Of a stretch of 64,000 nucleotides of DNA, positions 34,050 to 44,901 are shown piece after piece. Where the stretch lies: NCBI GenBank assembly GCA_003290165.1, contig QNQO01000648.1:372001-436000 (forward strand), given 5' to 3'. The translations under genes were made by a program, and so were the position numbers. Every line of letters starts with the position of its first letter. Position 1 is the stretch's first letter. Under the pieces are notes generated by a model. It ran no database searches. It was given only the letters and a program-made list of their open reading frames with translations, and was not told the DNA's origin. This stretch comes from Berberis thunbergii. Taxonomy: Eukaryota > Streptophyta > Magnoliopsida > Ranunculales > Berberidaceae.

Positions 34050-34931
34050 AAAAGCCCGCTCGATCTAACCTAGAAGGGGAGAACAATGCCTCCTTCTCTC
34101 TCTCGTCCCCCCCTCTGTGCTTAGCTCTCCCTCCCTCTCTCTCGCCCTGCTCCCTATCTCCATTTCTCTCACTCTCTCCATTGCTCTCCTCACCTCCCTC
34201 ACTCCACCGCTCTCACTCTCTCTCGCTTTCGAGCTTTGGCTCTTTCTCGACGGAGTGTTGTTGCTATCTTTCTGTGGTGCTCCTCTCTTTCTTTCTCCAA
34301 TTGATCGTCGGTTTTCATCTCTCAAGATCGAAAACTTTTTAGTCAAGTAATTTCATCTATCTCTATTGATAATTCACAACAACGAATCGATTCCAAGTTG
34401 AATTAGGTCAACTATTACTCTTTGCACTCTCAAGATCGTCTGATTAGCTTAAGGCATTTGTTTTCTTGGATGATTTGTTGAAAAGTTTATATCTTTGATA
34501 TTGTTAGGGTTTATTGCATATTGGGTTTTGAATTGGTTGACAATGCAGTATGCTAGAATTATTTGTTTGAATTAGGGATTTTTATGCTACTGTTAGGTAG
34601 GGAATTCTATTTTCTCTTGTTTTTCCTCTCTATAAATACAACAAACAGAGAGTTCCCTTTTACCGTAATCGAGCTCTTCACTCAATCAAGATCTCTACAA
34701 TTTTGGGTTTGGGGTTTTTAGGTTCTGAGTTCTCCATATTTGCAGCGCATGCCATCTTCTGCCCATCAGGTAAAAACCATTTTTTTTGTGTTTAATTTTA
34801 CCATTTCTCCTTTGGGTTTTTTTTTTCTTCTGATTTTGACCATTTGTTTGCAGGATGGAAGAGGAGAAGGAGAGAATGGGAATGAAGTGAAGTATGATTT
34901 GAGGAGCAGAGGACTGTTTGATATCATCTAG
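34050..34931 (+). pseudogene. captured promoter and first exons of an unidentified gene
   Basis: A CT-rich leader (34,090-34,240) is followed by a TATAAATA box at 34,631-34,638. About 110 bases later an open stretch contains MPSSAHQ, ending at a GT donor (34,770). After an intron with AG at 34,852-34,853, the frame continues DGRGEGENGNEVKYDL then RSRGLFDII and a stop. The splice junction keeps the frame open. I do not recognise the protein. It may supply the transcription start for the other captured exons, which is inference. Confidence 0.5.
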
Positions 34932-35428
34932 GTATGAGTTTATTCACTCATTTTCATTCTTTGTTTCTTAAGCCTTGATAATAATTGGAACTTTTAAGTA
35001 TTTGAATTGGCAGAAACTTTTATGTCAGTGATAGTTTGATCTATAGGGTGTGTTTTGGACTTGATTCAGTAGTAATATTTAGACATCTTTTTAAACATAT
35101 TTTGTTGGGTGCATAATGTAAAAAGTGAAAATCATAATGAACTTTCAAAGGAGCAATGAACAAATCAAGGGTTTGGGGTTTCTATGCCGATGATATTCAT
35201 TCATGTGTTCTATATAAATTTCAAAATACACAGATTCTAATATGAAGGTCTCTTTCATCAAATAGACCATTAAACCGAAAATTGACAATTTAAAAAAGGC
35301 GGATTATGAAAATTTTGTTTGAATCAATGTAGTGTCTCTTAACTGATACTCTGGAACTGAATTTTGTACTTGCATTACTTATGAAATTACCGCAGATTCT
35401 CTTCTGAGGCTTAGACAAAGAAGTGAGA
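34932..35428 (+). other. intron-like spacer
   Basis: No coding match; ordinary AT-rich sequence between captured exons. Confidence 0.45.
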
Positions 35429-35656
35429 ATGGATGACAAATCAATAGCCCTTGAAGCAGTTAACAAGGAAGCTGTTGATCTGGTGTACACTTTAACACCC
35501 CATGATCCTTTTAAACTTTTTTACTTATTCTAATTTTTTTGGGAGTTTAAGAAATTTATGGAGTCGTGCCAGAAAGAATTATTTTTCAAATGTGATAAAA
35601 TTAGAAGTTGATTCTTGCAGGAAAACATCCCCATCGAGGAAGTCTTTGAAAATTGA
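35429..35656 (+). pseudogene. captured start of a plasma-membrane H+-ATPase gene, two exons
   Basis: Exon one (35,429-35,482) encodes MDDKSIALEAVNKEAVDL, including the start codon. Exon two (from 35,621) encodes ENIPIEEVFEN and then a stop at 35,654. This is the N-terminus of plant P3A proton pumps of the AHA11/PMA4 type, which energise the plasma membrane. The intron 35,483-35,620 has GT-AG borders, and its position after the VDL residues is that of native H+-ATPase genes. Only 29 residues remain of about 950, with no membrane segment or catalytic Asp. Confidence 0.9.
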
Positions 35657-36215
35657 TGTTCATCTAAGATTTCTTATTTTCACCTTGGTTTTGTTTTTAC
35701 TTTTCAATTGATGGCCATCACATGTCAGATTCTGAGACTAGATATATGTGCTGATACAATGGTTGGGGATGCAATGAGATGAGGTTTATCAGGCGGCCAA
35801 AAAAAGAGATTAACTACAGGTACTGGTAATCAGAAAATGAGAAGTGTAATAGATGATTTAAGTATAAAACCATTTTGTGTGCTTTACTTAGTAGCAATGT
35901 TTAATTAGACACAATCTTCAGTCAGGTCATATAGGCAAGTGGAGTTTTGAGGACCTCGAACCTTCATATTAAAATAAAGAAGAAGCAAAAGTACACTACA
36001 GAAAGGTTTATATGTTAGTGTTTCACTAAATAACACAATTGGTTCATGTAAGGGAGATGATTGTTGGCCTAACAAGAGATTCATGGATGAGATATCAAAT
36101 GGCTTGGACAGTTCTACCACCTTTCAGGTTGTTTCCTATCTTCAGCTTTGATGGGGGTTAGATTGGGAAACTTATTATTGATTGGGATAACTTGTATAGG
36201 GAAAAACATTGGCAT
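35657..36215 (+). other. intron-like spacer
   Basis: No recognised exon. Confidence 0.4.
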
Positions 36216-36818
36216 TTGTTCTACCCATTCGGCGGAGGAGCCCTCAGTGGGTCCTGCAACTGTGTTTCTTATCAGTCTCAAACAACCCCCCTCCAATCTT
36301 AAGCACAAGATGAGCGTTCCAGGTCTTTGTAGAAATTTCAGGTCACACCCCTTCCTCTTGCTTTGTTTAATTTGATTAATTTTGGGGTCTTTGGAGTTTA
36401 ACGTGAAGCAATTTGGGTCTGTTTTAGTTGAATTATGGTGTTCCCAGTTGGCTTAAGTGATCAGTTTTGTAAGCATTGCAATGGGTTTGCTTCAAAACAA
36501 GAGTTTGTCTTACAGTTGGCTGAATTGTAAGACCTACAAGGATATCGATGAAGTTCGAGTGAATTTTGACCTCAATTTGGTGCTCCGTTGGAATTGTAGA
36601 CAGAGTTGGGGTTTTCTGCTAATGCCCCAAGCTTTAATCAGACTATTTTTTTTCATTATTTATTTATTCAATGTAAAATCCATTTAGGAATTGTTGGCTA
36701 TTTTCGTTATGTGAGTTGGTGACTGAAAGGTTACATGTGTAATTTTCAGTGCTGTTTCTTGGTGTGGGAAGCTGAATTTATTTGCATGTGCTTCAGAAAC
36801 TTGTGCAAGAATTCCAAG
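36216..36818 (+). pseudogene. captured MED16/SFR6 (Mediator subunit 16) fragment, two exons
   Basis: Exon one (about 36,220-36,341) reads PATVFLISLKQPPSNLKHKM then SVPGLCRNF. Exon two (36,750-36,818) reads AVSWCGKLNLFACASETCARIP. These match the N-terminal part of plant MED16 (SENSITIVE TO FREEZING 6), a Mediator tail subunit for cold and defence gene expression. The intron 36,342-36,749 has GT-AG borders, and a split serine codon is restored across it, so phase is exact. Both pieces are still open. About 60 of some 1,250 residues remain. The frame upstream of exon one does not look like MED16. Confidence 0.88.
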
Positions 36819-37630
36819 GTGTGTATTTCATACTAATTTTCTGTTTTATCACACGGTGTGATGAATTTTTGTGAAATTTGATAATCCATAAAGAATGTTT
36901 GTAGTTTACACATGGAGTTAAGGGATAAAAGAGAGGTGTCAACTACTCATTTTGGATCTACCTGTTTTTATTAACCTCCATTTCCTTTGTAATTTTTCTT
37001 GCTATTTATGTTCATTCTTTAGTTCTATTATGGGTGTAAGGGTTGAGGGCAGTGTAATGACTTTTGATTGATCAAAAGTGTCTCAAAGTTGTAGTTTGGC
37101 CGTCTTGAGTTTTGAATGAAAGTGAGAAAGAGAGATTATTAATGTAGTTATAGGTATTGCTCATGCCTACGACACTGCATGACACGACTTCAACATGAAA
37201 AATCTTGTGCGCTTATTCTCTGAAATGCCTGTGAAAGTCACGGTACTCTTTTTTATTATGAATATTAATTTCATGCTTGCCACACTTTCCATTTACTAAT
37301 ATAATAGAATTAAAAACCTATAAACATGTCCAAATTAGCTCCATTTTTTCCTTAATTAACACTTCCTCCGATGCACTCCAAGTCTCCAACTTATACTTTG
37401 GCAACAGGTTGAGTACAATGAGAACCTTGACTCAATTATATGGGGATTCTCTGCTGCATTTTTGTTTTGCTCGCTTGAAATAATATTTTTTGGGCTCTTC
37501 ATAGTTTGCCTTTGCACACTATTTTTCTATTGGTATATGTGTAACAGTGTTTATAAACAATATCTTTTGCATGATTTGTATAATCTTCGGTGACCTAATG
37601 GTGTATTATTTTTGGTCTTAATTTTATAAA
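36819..37630 (+). other. spacer with one exon-like piece
   Basis: At 37,150-37,245 an interrupted frame reads IAHAYDTA, stop, HDFNMKNLVRLFSEMPVKVT. It looks like protein-coding sequence, but I cannot assign it. Confidence 0.4.
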
Positions 37631-38107
37631 GTGGTGGGCGAACAATTATTTTCACAGAAACAAAGGATTATGCTTCTGTGCTTTCGGGCCTATTGCCTGG
37701 TGCACGTGCTTTACATGGAGATATACAACAGGCAACACGTGAAGTAAGTTTACTAGCTACATGGTAGTATGCCCTTTTTTGTTATTCCTTAAATTTGGTT
37801 GCAAAGTTTGCACTTCGATTAAGATCTTCAAAATATGTACTTCCAATTTCTGAGAAAGTTCTCTTTCTTTGTTACACTTTTTTTTTTTCCGAAAGGCAAG
37901 CGTGCCACCGGTGTTACTTGCTCCTTTTGGATTGTGTTCTTATTTTTATTTAACACATGTAGCACTCAATCTTTTTCTTCTTAATAATTGGGTGATTCTT
38001 TGTAGGTCACACTTTCTGGGTTTAGGTCTGGAAAGTTCATGACATTGGTGGCCACAAATGTGGCAGCTAGGGGTTTGGACATCAATGATGTGCAGTTGAT
38101 CATTTAG
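37631..38107 (+). pseudogene. captured DEAD-box RNA helicase (RH7-like) fragment, two exons
   Basis: Exon one (about 37,632-37,743) reads GGRTIIFTETKDYASVLSGL then LPGARALHGDIQQATRE. Exon two (38,006-38,107) reads [20 protein letters not shown] then [13 protein letters not shown] and a stop. This is the helicase C domain of plant nucleolar DEAD-box proteins of the RH7 type, with motif IV (IIF), the GDIQQ segment, and motif V ([11 protein letters not shown]). The intron 37,744-38,005 has GT-AG borders in correct phase. The terminal stop replaces the usual Gln codon before the next donor site, a C-to-T change. Only about 70 residues remain. Confidence 0.92.
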
Positions 38108-38339
38108 GTGTGTACGATCGTGTTATATATTCACTGGTAGATGGAAATTTGAGAAACAGCTAGGGGTCCCGTTACCTGCTGCACTTTGTATGAATGCTTA
38201 AATTATATTTTGAATGAATGAGAAACAGTTAGTTATCATGTTGTGTCTTTATTGATTGATTGAACGTTGTCATTATTATATTAAATATTATATTTAGCCC
38301 AAAAAATCGGTATCGGAAAAATAGAAAAAACAAATCAAA

Positions 38340-38528
38340 TAACTTAGATAGCGCTCAAATAAGCGCTATCTAAGAACAATCTAATTACTTCCATAACACT
38401 TATTTACGCGCTATCTTAGCAGATAAACAAATCTAATTTAAAAAATTCATTTAAATTAAATAGCGCTTTTAAGCGCTATGGTAGTTAATAAAAAAAATTC
38501 ACCGAAATTCTAAAACACTATTGAAGCT
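38340..38528. repeat. right subterminal repeats of Pack-CACTA-2, first part
   Basis: AGCGCTATCTAAG and inverted copies. This block is cut from its continuation at 40,496 by the solo LTR. Confidence 0.85.
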
Positions 38529-40490
38529 TGATGCGGATTTAACTAACCTAAATAAATAGGTTAATTCAGCCCACTTGTAATAACCGCAAGTGCACGGTGC
38601 CTATGGTAGACAACGGCAAGTACGAGTCGATCCCACGAAGAAGGTGGATGCAACTGAATTTTATAATTTAATTAAACTAATTTAAATGGAAAATGGGGTT
38701 ACATCATTTTTAAAACTAAACTAAAAATAAATTAAAAATAAGAAAAATAAAATAAGAGATAATTGAAATGGGTTTTTGTGGCTTGGACTCACCAATGAGT
38801 TAGTAAAATTATTGAAATCTAAATTACTGAATTTAAAAACGAGAAGCGTTAGGGATGAGAGAATCCCTTGCTTACACCGAATATGTGATCGTTAAAATCC
38901 AATTAAACTTATACCATGTTTCTATCAAACATTAACAAATTATTTCAAGCAAATACGCTCTTACAAAGTATTAAGCGTCTTTTTAGGGCACACTTAATCA
39001 AAGTTTAAGCTTAATATTTTTAACACATGCTTTGAATATTAATAAAGGGTAATTCTAACTACCAAACATATCAAGTTTAATTTCTCGAACATGCAAGGTG
39101 AAAACAATTTATCAAAATTCAGAAATAAATTGTAATTAACAATTAAGCACACAATTCAGTAAAATAAATCAAAATAACTTATACAACCCATTTAGTTTGT
39201 CACAAACTCGATGTGGTGGCACTCAGCAGATCAGCAGGTGGTCCGAACACGAATCCCGAGACAAATGGTCCCAAAACACTCTGTGGTGGTACAGAGCAGA
39301 ACCGGGGGTGTGAATAGCCAAAAAAACAAATTTTGACTCATTCCCGCCTCTGCTACAGTACTGCGCTACTCCGCCTTCTTCTCCAGCGCGACAGCGGCTG
39401 TTCGCGGCCAGTTCTTCGCTCCTCGCGACCGTCCTCGACCTCCAAATGATTCTGAAACCTGCAAAATAGACAGAAGGTGAGGAAACAATCGAGAGAGATG
39501 CGAAAAAGAACAGAGAGAAATCGGGAGGGGACTCTCTGTTTTCGCTTCCCGTCGCGATGGTGGTGCGCCGCGGTGAGGCCTTTCTGTGGTGGTTGTCCGG
39601 TGGCGAAGAGATGGTAAGGGGCCTGGACGAAGAGAGGACAGAGATGAGAGGAGGACGCAGGGTCTGGCTCTATCGCGAGGCGGAACAGAGCCGCGGTTAG
39701 CTCTGTTTCGCGAGGTGGTTCTCGGGTGATGGTGCTCGGTCTGTGACGGTGGTCAGTGCGGAGGTGGTGGCGGAGGTGATGGATGATGGACAGGGAGCTC
39801 TGTTTCGCGTGGTGATGGTGAAGATTTGTCGTTAAACAGGGTTGTCACACCCCTGTTTTACAGTGGTGGCGGTTGTGCTGTCTGGAGGTGGAGGTGGTGC
39901 TAGGGTGATGGTGGCTATTGCTGAGTGAGTGGTGATGGTGGATAGGTGGTGATGGTCACAAGAATATTCACCCTTGAGAGAGGAGAGGTTTTGATTTTTT
40001 TCTAATTCTCTTCTTTTCCCTTCTCTTCCTCCTCTCTTCTCACCCTATTCTCCTCTATTTATAGAAAATAATAGGGATGAAATGAGGGAATGATTCATCA
40101 ATGAGGGTAGGAGAAGGATTGAGCTTAGGTTTGGGTTTAGGGTATGGATTGGGTTCAGGTTATGAATTAGGTTTTGGGTTTAGGTTATGGATTGAGTTTA
40201 AGTTATGAATTAGGTTTTGGGTTTAGGTTATGGATTGGGTTTAGGTTATGAATTAGGTTTTGGGTTTAGGTTATGAATTAGGTTTCGGGTTTAGGTTTGT
40301 GAGTGCTTTATACCACCTTTGGAATCGATTAATTGTCGTTCCTTAACTTGTCGCTTTAATGTGATTTCATCGTTTACGCTCAAATTCCTACAAAGACATG
40401 TAAACGAAATAATTACTATAAAATATAATAATCGAAACACTAACATGTATAAATTAAGGGATATATTATGTAATAATTATGTGAATATCA
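38529..40490 (-). mobile_element. solo LTR (Athila-like Ty3/gypsy) with perfect 5-bp duplication
   Basis: The sequence begins TGATGCGGATTTAAC and ends GTGAATATCA. It is flanked by AAGCT on both sides (38,524-38,528 and 40,491-40,495). At 1,962 bp with no gag or pol, it is a product of LTR-LTR recombination. The block CGCAAGTGCACGG and GTCGATCCCACGA near the left end is typical of these LTRs. An intact element would be on the minus strand, as judged by the similar Athila-like LTRs at 53,800 and 60,343. The interior holds GC-rich sequence at 39,340-39,960. Confidence 0.95.
40090..40305. repeat. short tandem repeat inside the solo LTR
   Basis: Repeated phrases GGGTTTAGGTTATGAATTAGG and variants, about four to five copies with a unit near 40 bases. 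It resembles plant telomere sequence (TTTAGGG) only in part. Confidence 0.75.
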
Positions 40491-40495
40491 AAGCT

Positions 40496-40701
40496 AATTA
40501 AAAAAATCAACAAAATTAAATAGCGCTCATCAAGCTAATTTAAAAAAAAAAATTAGCGCTTACATAGCGCTTTCTGAAGTTAATTAAAAAAAAAATTAAC
40601 GCTTACGAAGTGCTATTCAAGTACGCGCCTTGCATAGCGCTTTTTTGAGCGCTATCTAAGCCTATTTTTAAGTGCTATGCAAGCCTATATTTGTAGTAGT
40701 G
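40496..40701. repeat. right subterminal repeats of Pack-CACTA-2, second part
   Basis: Several TAGCGCT motifs, with TTTTTTGAGCGCTATCTAAG nearest the terminus. Confidence 0.85.
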
Positions 40702-40833
40702 CATCTCGAGGGAGGTGAACGGTCCCACCCCGCCACCTCCCTCCCCTCGCTCGTTTCCTCGCCATGTAGAACTGCTCTCAAAAGATAGGAACCAAGGGGG
40801 ATAAATAGGGGGTTTGAAATTTTAAATTATGGG

Positions 40834-41012
40834 GAATTCTAAATGTCGAGGAAACCAGCGAGGACAACGACGTGGCGGGGTGGGAGCCGTCCACCCCGCT
40901 CGAGATGCACACACAAAAAATGTGGCACGCATTTCAAGCGGGATGGACGGCTCCCACCCCGCCATGTCGCTGTCCTCGCTCGTTTCCTCGCCCATTTCCT
41001 CGCTCTCTAGCC
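40834..41012. mobile_element. GC-rich hairpin MITE copy 2
   Basis: Long inverted repeat with arms from GAATTCTAAATGTCGAGG, through GGCGGGGTGGGAGCCGTCCA, to the complement ending in CTCGTTTCCTCGCCCATTTC. Confidence 0.88.
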
Positions 41013-41061
41013 TCACTCTTAAATTATTGGTGTACAGGTGGGTGTGTTTTTGGTGGGAGCG

Positions 41062-41218
41062 CTTCTAAATGTCGAGGAAACGGGCGAGGGACGGGACGTG
41101 GCGGAGTGGAGACCGTTCACCCCGCTCGAGATGCGTGCACCAAAAACAACGACACGTATCTCGAGCGGGATGGACGATCTCCACCCCGCCACGTCCCGTC
41201 CCTCGCCCATTTAGAATT
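41062..41218. mobile_element. GC-rich hairpin MITE copy 3
   Basis: The arms start TTCTAAATGTCGAGGAAACG and end CGTCCCTCGCCCATTTAGAA. The loop is centred near 41,140. It lies only about 50 bases after copy 2. Confidence 0.9.
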
Positions 41219-42478
41219 CCTCTTGTGGTGGTGAATAGTCATCTATGGCAACTGAACCTTGTTTCTGTCTCCACCAATTTCTTCATCTCTCTAACTCTAG
41301 TCCATTTTCTTCTTCATCCTCATACCACCTGTCATTTCAATTCTTAGTATCAATTTATTACTTTAAAAATATGATTTCTTTTATGGTCATCAAAATACAA
41401 TTTGAAGACATTTAACTTCCATTTTAAAATTACATTATGTTCCGTTTCAAGAAACTGCTTACACGTCCCTAACTTCTGGAAATCCTTTTTTTATTTTTAA
41501 ATCCAATGAATGACTTTCTTACTGCTCCGGTTGAGTTGAAATTTGGAGTGAATGTGTAGATTTATTTCGAAAGCAATTCGTAAAAATTCAAGCCTAATTT
41601 TAGGAAAGTGGCTAGAAATTCGTAGCTCGATCCTACACTCCCTACCAACATCTCATCAGTCTGACTATTTTCATGTAATTTTAAAAAAGTAAGCCTTAAA
41701 CTTTATAACTCAAAACAATTGTTAGTCCTTAATATGTAGATGACTTTCACAAAGATTCATAAACTTTTCAAATTATCAGCTAAATCAAATAGGTAGGGTT
41801 TTATAGATGACAATTCGCTAACTTGAGCAACCCATTTAACCATGCTATATATCTCTCACTGAGTTAAATTTTGATGATGATTTAATGAGAAACACATTCC
41901 CATAAAACATAAACTTCTTTTAAAATTTCAAAGTGGGTGTAACAAAATATGGGTATAGGCAGTTATGAAGTTTCAGCCTTATTGCTTTTCAACTTTATTC
42001 ATGATTCCATTAGGTGAAGGAAAAATAATTGGTGAGAAGCATTAATAATAGATATGAAAGATTCACTTAGTTTTGTGGGTAATGAGTAATGGCAAGAGGA
42101 CACACACACTAGGATCTTCAAAGGCTTTCACCTTCCTTGGCAGAGAAGATCCAGTGTCATGAACTATTAATTAACACACAAAAATCATAAGAGATTGAGT
42201 TTATATGGGATAGTAAACAAGTTAGAGATGAAATGCATAAAAAGCTCTCACCATGTTGTCGAGATGACACTGAAGGAGTTTAGGAAGCAGAAGAAACATG
42301 AAACCAAATCAGAGCATTCTGATCACAACTGTTTGATTCGTGACCAATAAGCAGTACTAGGGCCGGGGTTTTGCATGTGATGAGAGACTTAAATTGTTGA
42401 TGGAGCTGTTTGATTTTATTCACAAGTAGACCACTGGAAACAAATTACTAGGTATCCAAGACAGCTGAGGATGACGAG
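41219..42478. other. AT-rich sequence, no gene assigned
   Basis: A short open stretch near 42,245-42,330 (MTLKEFRKQKKHETKSEHSD) is not recognised. The remainder shows no coding pattern. Confidence 0.4.
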
Positions 42479-42586
42479 GAATTCTAAATGTCGAGGGAGT
42501 GGGCGAGGAAACCAGCGGGGGGAGACCGTCCATCCTCCAGGGATGCGTGCAAGAAATCAGACGGTCCCCCCTCGCTGGCTAGAATC
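42479..42586. mobile_element. GC-rich hairpin MITE copy 4, shortened
   Basis: The left arm ATTCTAAATGTCGAGGGAGT and the loop-side GGGATGCGTGCAAGAAATC are kept. The right arm is truncated, ending CCCTCGCTGGCTAGAAT. Confidence 0.85.
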
Positions 42587-42929
42587 ACTCGAGGTTTGAC
42601 ACAAAACACAAAGATCTAGGAATCTTTATCTTGACTTTAGTTATAACAATAAGGGTTAGACTTACAAACCCTGACCTAATTAAATTTTGCAACACTCAAT
42701 CCCATTTCCTAACAAAGGTTACGTTTTTGTATGTGTTATATTTTTGAGAAAATGCCTTACAAAGAAAAGCATGTATACATAACCTAATTAACCATTAATG
42801 GCATTGGGTTATAAGGGATTTATTTAATTATATATACAAATAGGCCACATATAATAATGTCTTTTGTATACTTGAAGAGTCCAAAATCACAAAATTTAAG
42901 ATTTTATACCTTTTTTTTTTTTAAAAACG

Positions 42930-44560
42930 ACACTAGCTAGCTACCATAGAATCAATGGTACTCGGTTAAAAAAAAAGTTTCCTGCATGGTTTTGACTAAA
43001 CTACCATTCAAATATGCTTTGCATGTCTCTCATTTTGTTCAATGGAAAAAAATAATGATCCCAATATACATCGTGTTCCAGTTAAAAACAAATAAAAAAA
43101 TAAAAATGGTTCTCTACAATGGAAAATGTATATCTCAAAGAGATATTATTGAATGAGCGATTCTATGTGTCGAGGGAAAGGGCGAGGAAACCAGCGAGGT
43201 AAACGAGGTGGCGGGGGGTGAACCGTTCACCCCCCTCGAGATGCGCGCGCGGAAAACATCTCGAGGGGGGGTGAACGGTTCACCCCCCGCCACCTCGTTT
43301 ACCTCGCTGGTTTCCTCGCTCTTTCCCTCGACATTCAGAATTTTCCTTATTGAATTGAGCTAAAAAGTCCTGTATCACAAATCCTCAACTCCAAATCCAA
43401 TGGGTTAGCAAAAATATATAGTTTACATTGCATGGCAGTCTTGGAAATGCACAAAAACTAACATGTTCTCCATTTTGAGTACTCAGGCCTTTCTCTATTT
43501 TGAGTAATCAGGCCTGAATTTGTGGAAAATTCCTATTGAAGCTTACGATTCTTATCAAAGCATAAATATGATTTACATAAATATTACACTTTCCTTCTAA
43601 AAAAATAACCTTAAAAATCAAATTTGTCAATAAATAGAAATAAAATGGTGTATTTTGTACAACATACATATTTTATTTAAAAGTCGTGATATTTTCAAAA
43701 GAGTAAGGAAATTGCTACATGTACTCGACTATTTGGCTTGGTTGCACCAGCATTTTGGGATGTTTCGACTTTGTTGCACCAACCTAAAATATGTAACACT
43801 AACTTACCCTTTTTTATCAATACAAATTATTTGCTAGTTAAATTTTCTTGTTTATAAGCATTAATTTATTCGCAACTAAAGAATAAAAGTAAATGTATTG
43901 ATAAAACTAAATTTCATTCACAAATTCTTAACTTTCAAATTTGTGTACAAACATAAAAGATACACTAACCATCATTTCAAATTCTAAAATTAATAGTACA
44001 CGCTTTAATAGGTTGTGTAATAGAAATAAGAAATATGTCTTATAAAATCTTGTAAAACCACATTGCAAATAAATTTTCTCTTCTCAATGCATCTATATGT
44101 TTATCAATATATATTAAAAATAACCAAATAAATATTTAATAGAAAATTCAAAAAAATTGTATTTAAAATCTAAACAATCATACATCCAAAAATTTATTAT
44201 TGGAATCCTGTCTACAAAATCCTCAATAAATAACATGAGTACTCTTATTCTTTTAGTAATTAATTAGAGTTTTTTTAGGGTTAATAAAATGTGATTGGGT
44301 ACACCAAACAATTTTTAAAGCAAAATCTAAAAAATTAAGTTGAAACATTGAGTCAAACATTTGAGTACACGTATCAACTCCCAAGAGTAATACTCTTTTT
44401 AACCAAAAAAAACAAAGAAAAAAGAAAGAGAGAGACCGTGATTGTTTCCTTTCCATCAATCATGAAATGTAGGAGGTTATCCATTTTCTACTATTGATCA
44501 CTTGTTGGATGAAAAACATGATCTAGTTTTGAAGTTGAGTTGGAAATACGAATGGTGGCA
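42930..44560. repeat. segmental duplication, copy 1
   Basis: Anchors in order are ATGGTACTCGGTTAAA, TTCCTGCATGGTTTTGACTA, ATTGAATTGAGCTAAA, AAAGCATAAATATGATTTAC, TATTTTATTTAAAAGTC and CATTTTCTACTATTGATCAC. The same series occurs in 45,225-46,310. This copy carries hairpin MITE copy 5, which copy 2 of the duplication lacks. Confidence 0.82.
43160..43341. mobile_element. GC-rich hairpin MITE copy 5, near-perfect
   Basis: Arms of about 80 bases pair almost perfectly around a short CGCGCGCGGAAAA loop. A nested palindrome, GGGTGAACCGTTCACCC, lies within each arm. The paralogous site in the 45.4-kb region lacks it. TATTGAATGAGC on the left and TATTGAATTGAGC on the right may be a target duplication. 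Confidence 0.92.
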
Positions 44561-44740
44561 GTTCTTTTTCTTTCTTTCTTTTTGTTAATACTAGAAACAA
44601 AAACCAAGCTTTAAGAAGTTGGTGAAATTTGAAACAAACATATACATTCGTGAACTAATATGATCTTGGATTCCCTGGAATGTCCATGTACTTATGCAGG
44701 CTTCATTCCATTCATGTCTTCTGCATATGTTTAATTTTAG
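43440..44740. other. gene-free AT-rich sequence inside duplication copy 1
   Basis: No coding region. The small open frames (43,655-43,837; 44,253-44,459) have no recognisable content. Confidence 0.45.
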
Positions 44741-44901
44741 ACAAGTTTTGATAAACTATTGAAGCTTTGGAGTTTGAAACACTAAATCAAATCATGAATG
44801 ACATGAAAAAGATCATATTGGTTTTATATTAATGTGAAGATTATAAATGAGTTAAACACTTGAGAGTCAAATTAATATTACTCCCGTAGAAGTAACACAA
44901 A

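Larger units (their letters stand above)
33740..40701 (+). mobile_element. Pack-CACTA-2: non-autonomous CACTA transposon with host gene fragments
   Basis: Its ends are CACTACTACAAATAT and, at the right, ATATTTGTAGTAGTG, a 15-base perfect inverted repeat. The target duplication CAT is perfect (33,737-33,739 and 40,702-40,704). Subterminal repeats are built on AGCGCTATC and GATAGCGCTT. The interior holds a captured promoter-like region and exon pieces of an H+-ATPase, MED16 and a DEAD-box helicase, all on the + strand, plus a later solo LTR. I see no transposase. Excluding the solo LTR and one copy of its duplicated target, the element is close to 5 kb. Confidence 0.95.
33630..40772. mobile_element. 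GC-rich hairpin MITE copy 1, split by Pack-CACTA-2
   Basis: The left arm (33,630-33,739) starts ATTCTAAATGTCGAGG. The right arm (40,702-40,772) carries the complement, including CTCGAGGGAGGTGAACGG and CCGCCACCTCCCTCCCCTCG. The two arms pair with each other across the inserted 7-kb CACTA element, as the arms of the four intact copies (40,834; 41,062; 42,479; 43,160) do. The insertion point is a CAT in the loop-side part of the hairpin. Confidence 0.9.

Noticed and set aside
40090..40305. Interstitial telomere repeat
   Set aside because: The sequence is rich in GGGTTTAGG, but true TTTAGGG units are not in tandem; it is a local LTR minisatellite.
40822..41347. Several open frames of 63-120 codons
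   Set aside because: They read through the GC-rich hairpin MITE arms, where palindromic, CG-rich sequence gives open frames on both strands.
42245..42330. Possible host exon (TLKEFRKQKKHETK)
   Set aside because: A lysine-rich short frame without family match or clear splice borders; too weak to annotate as a gene.
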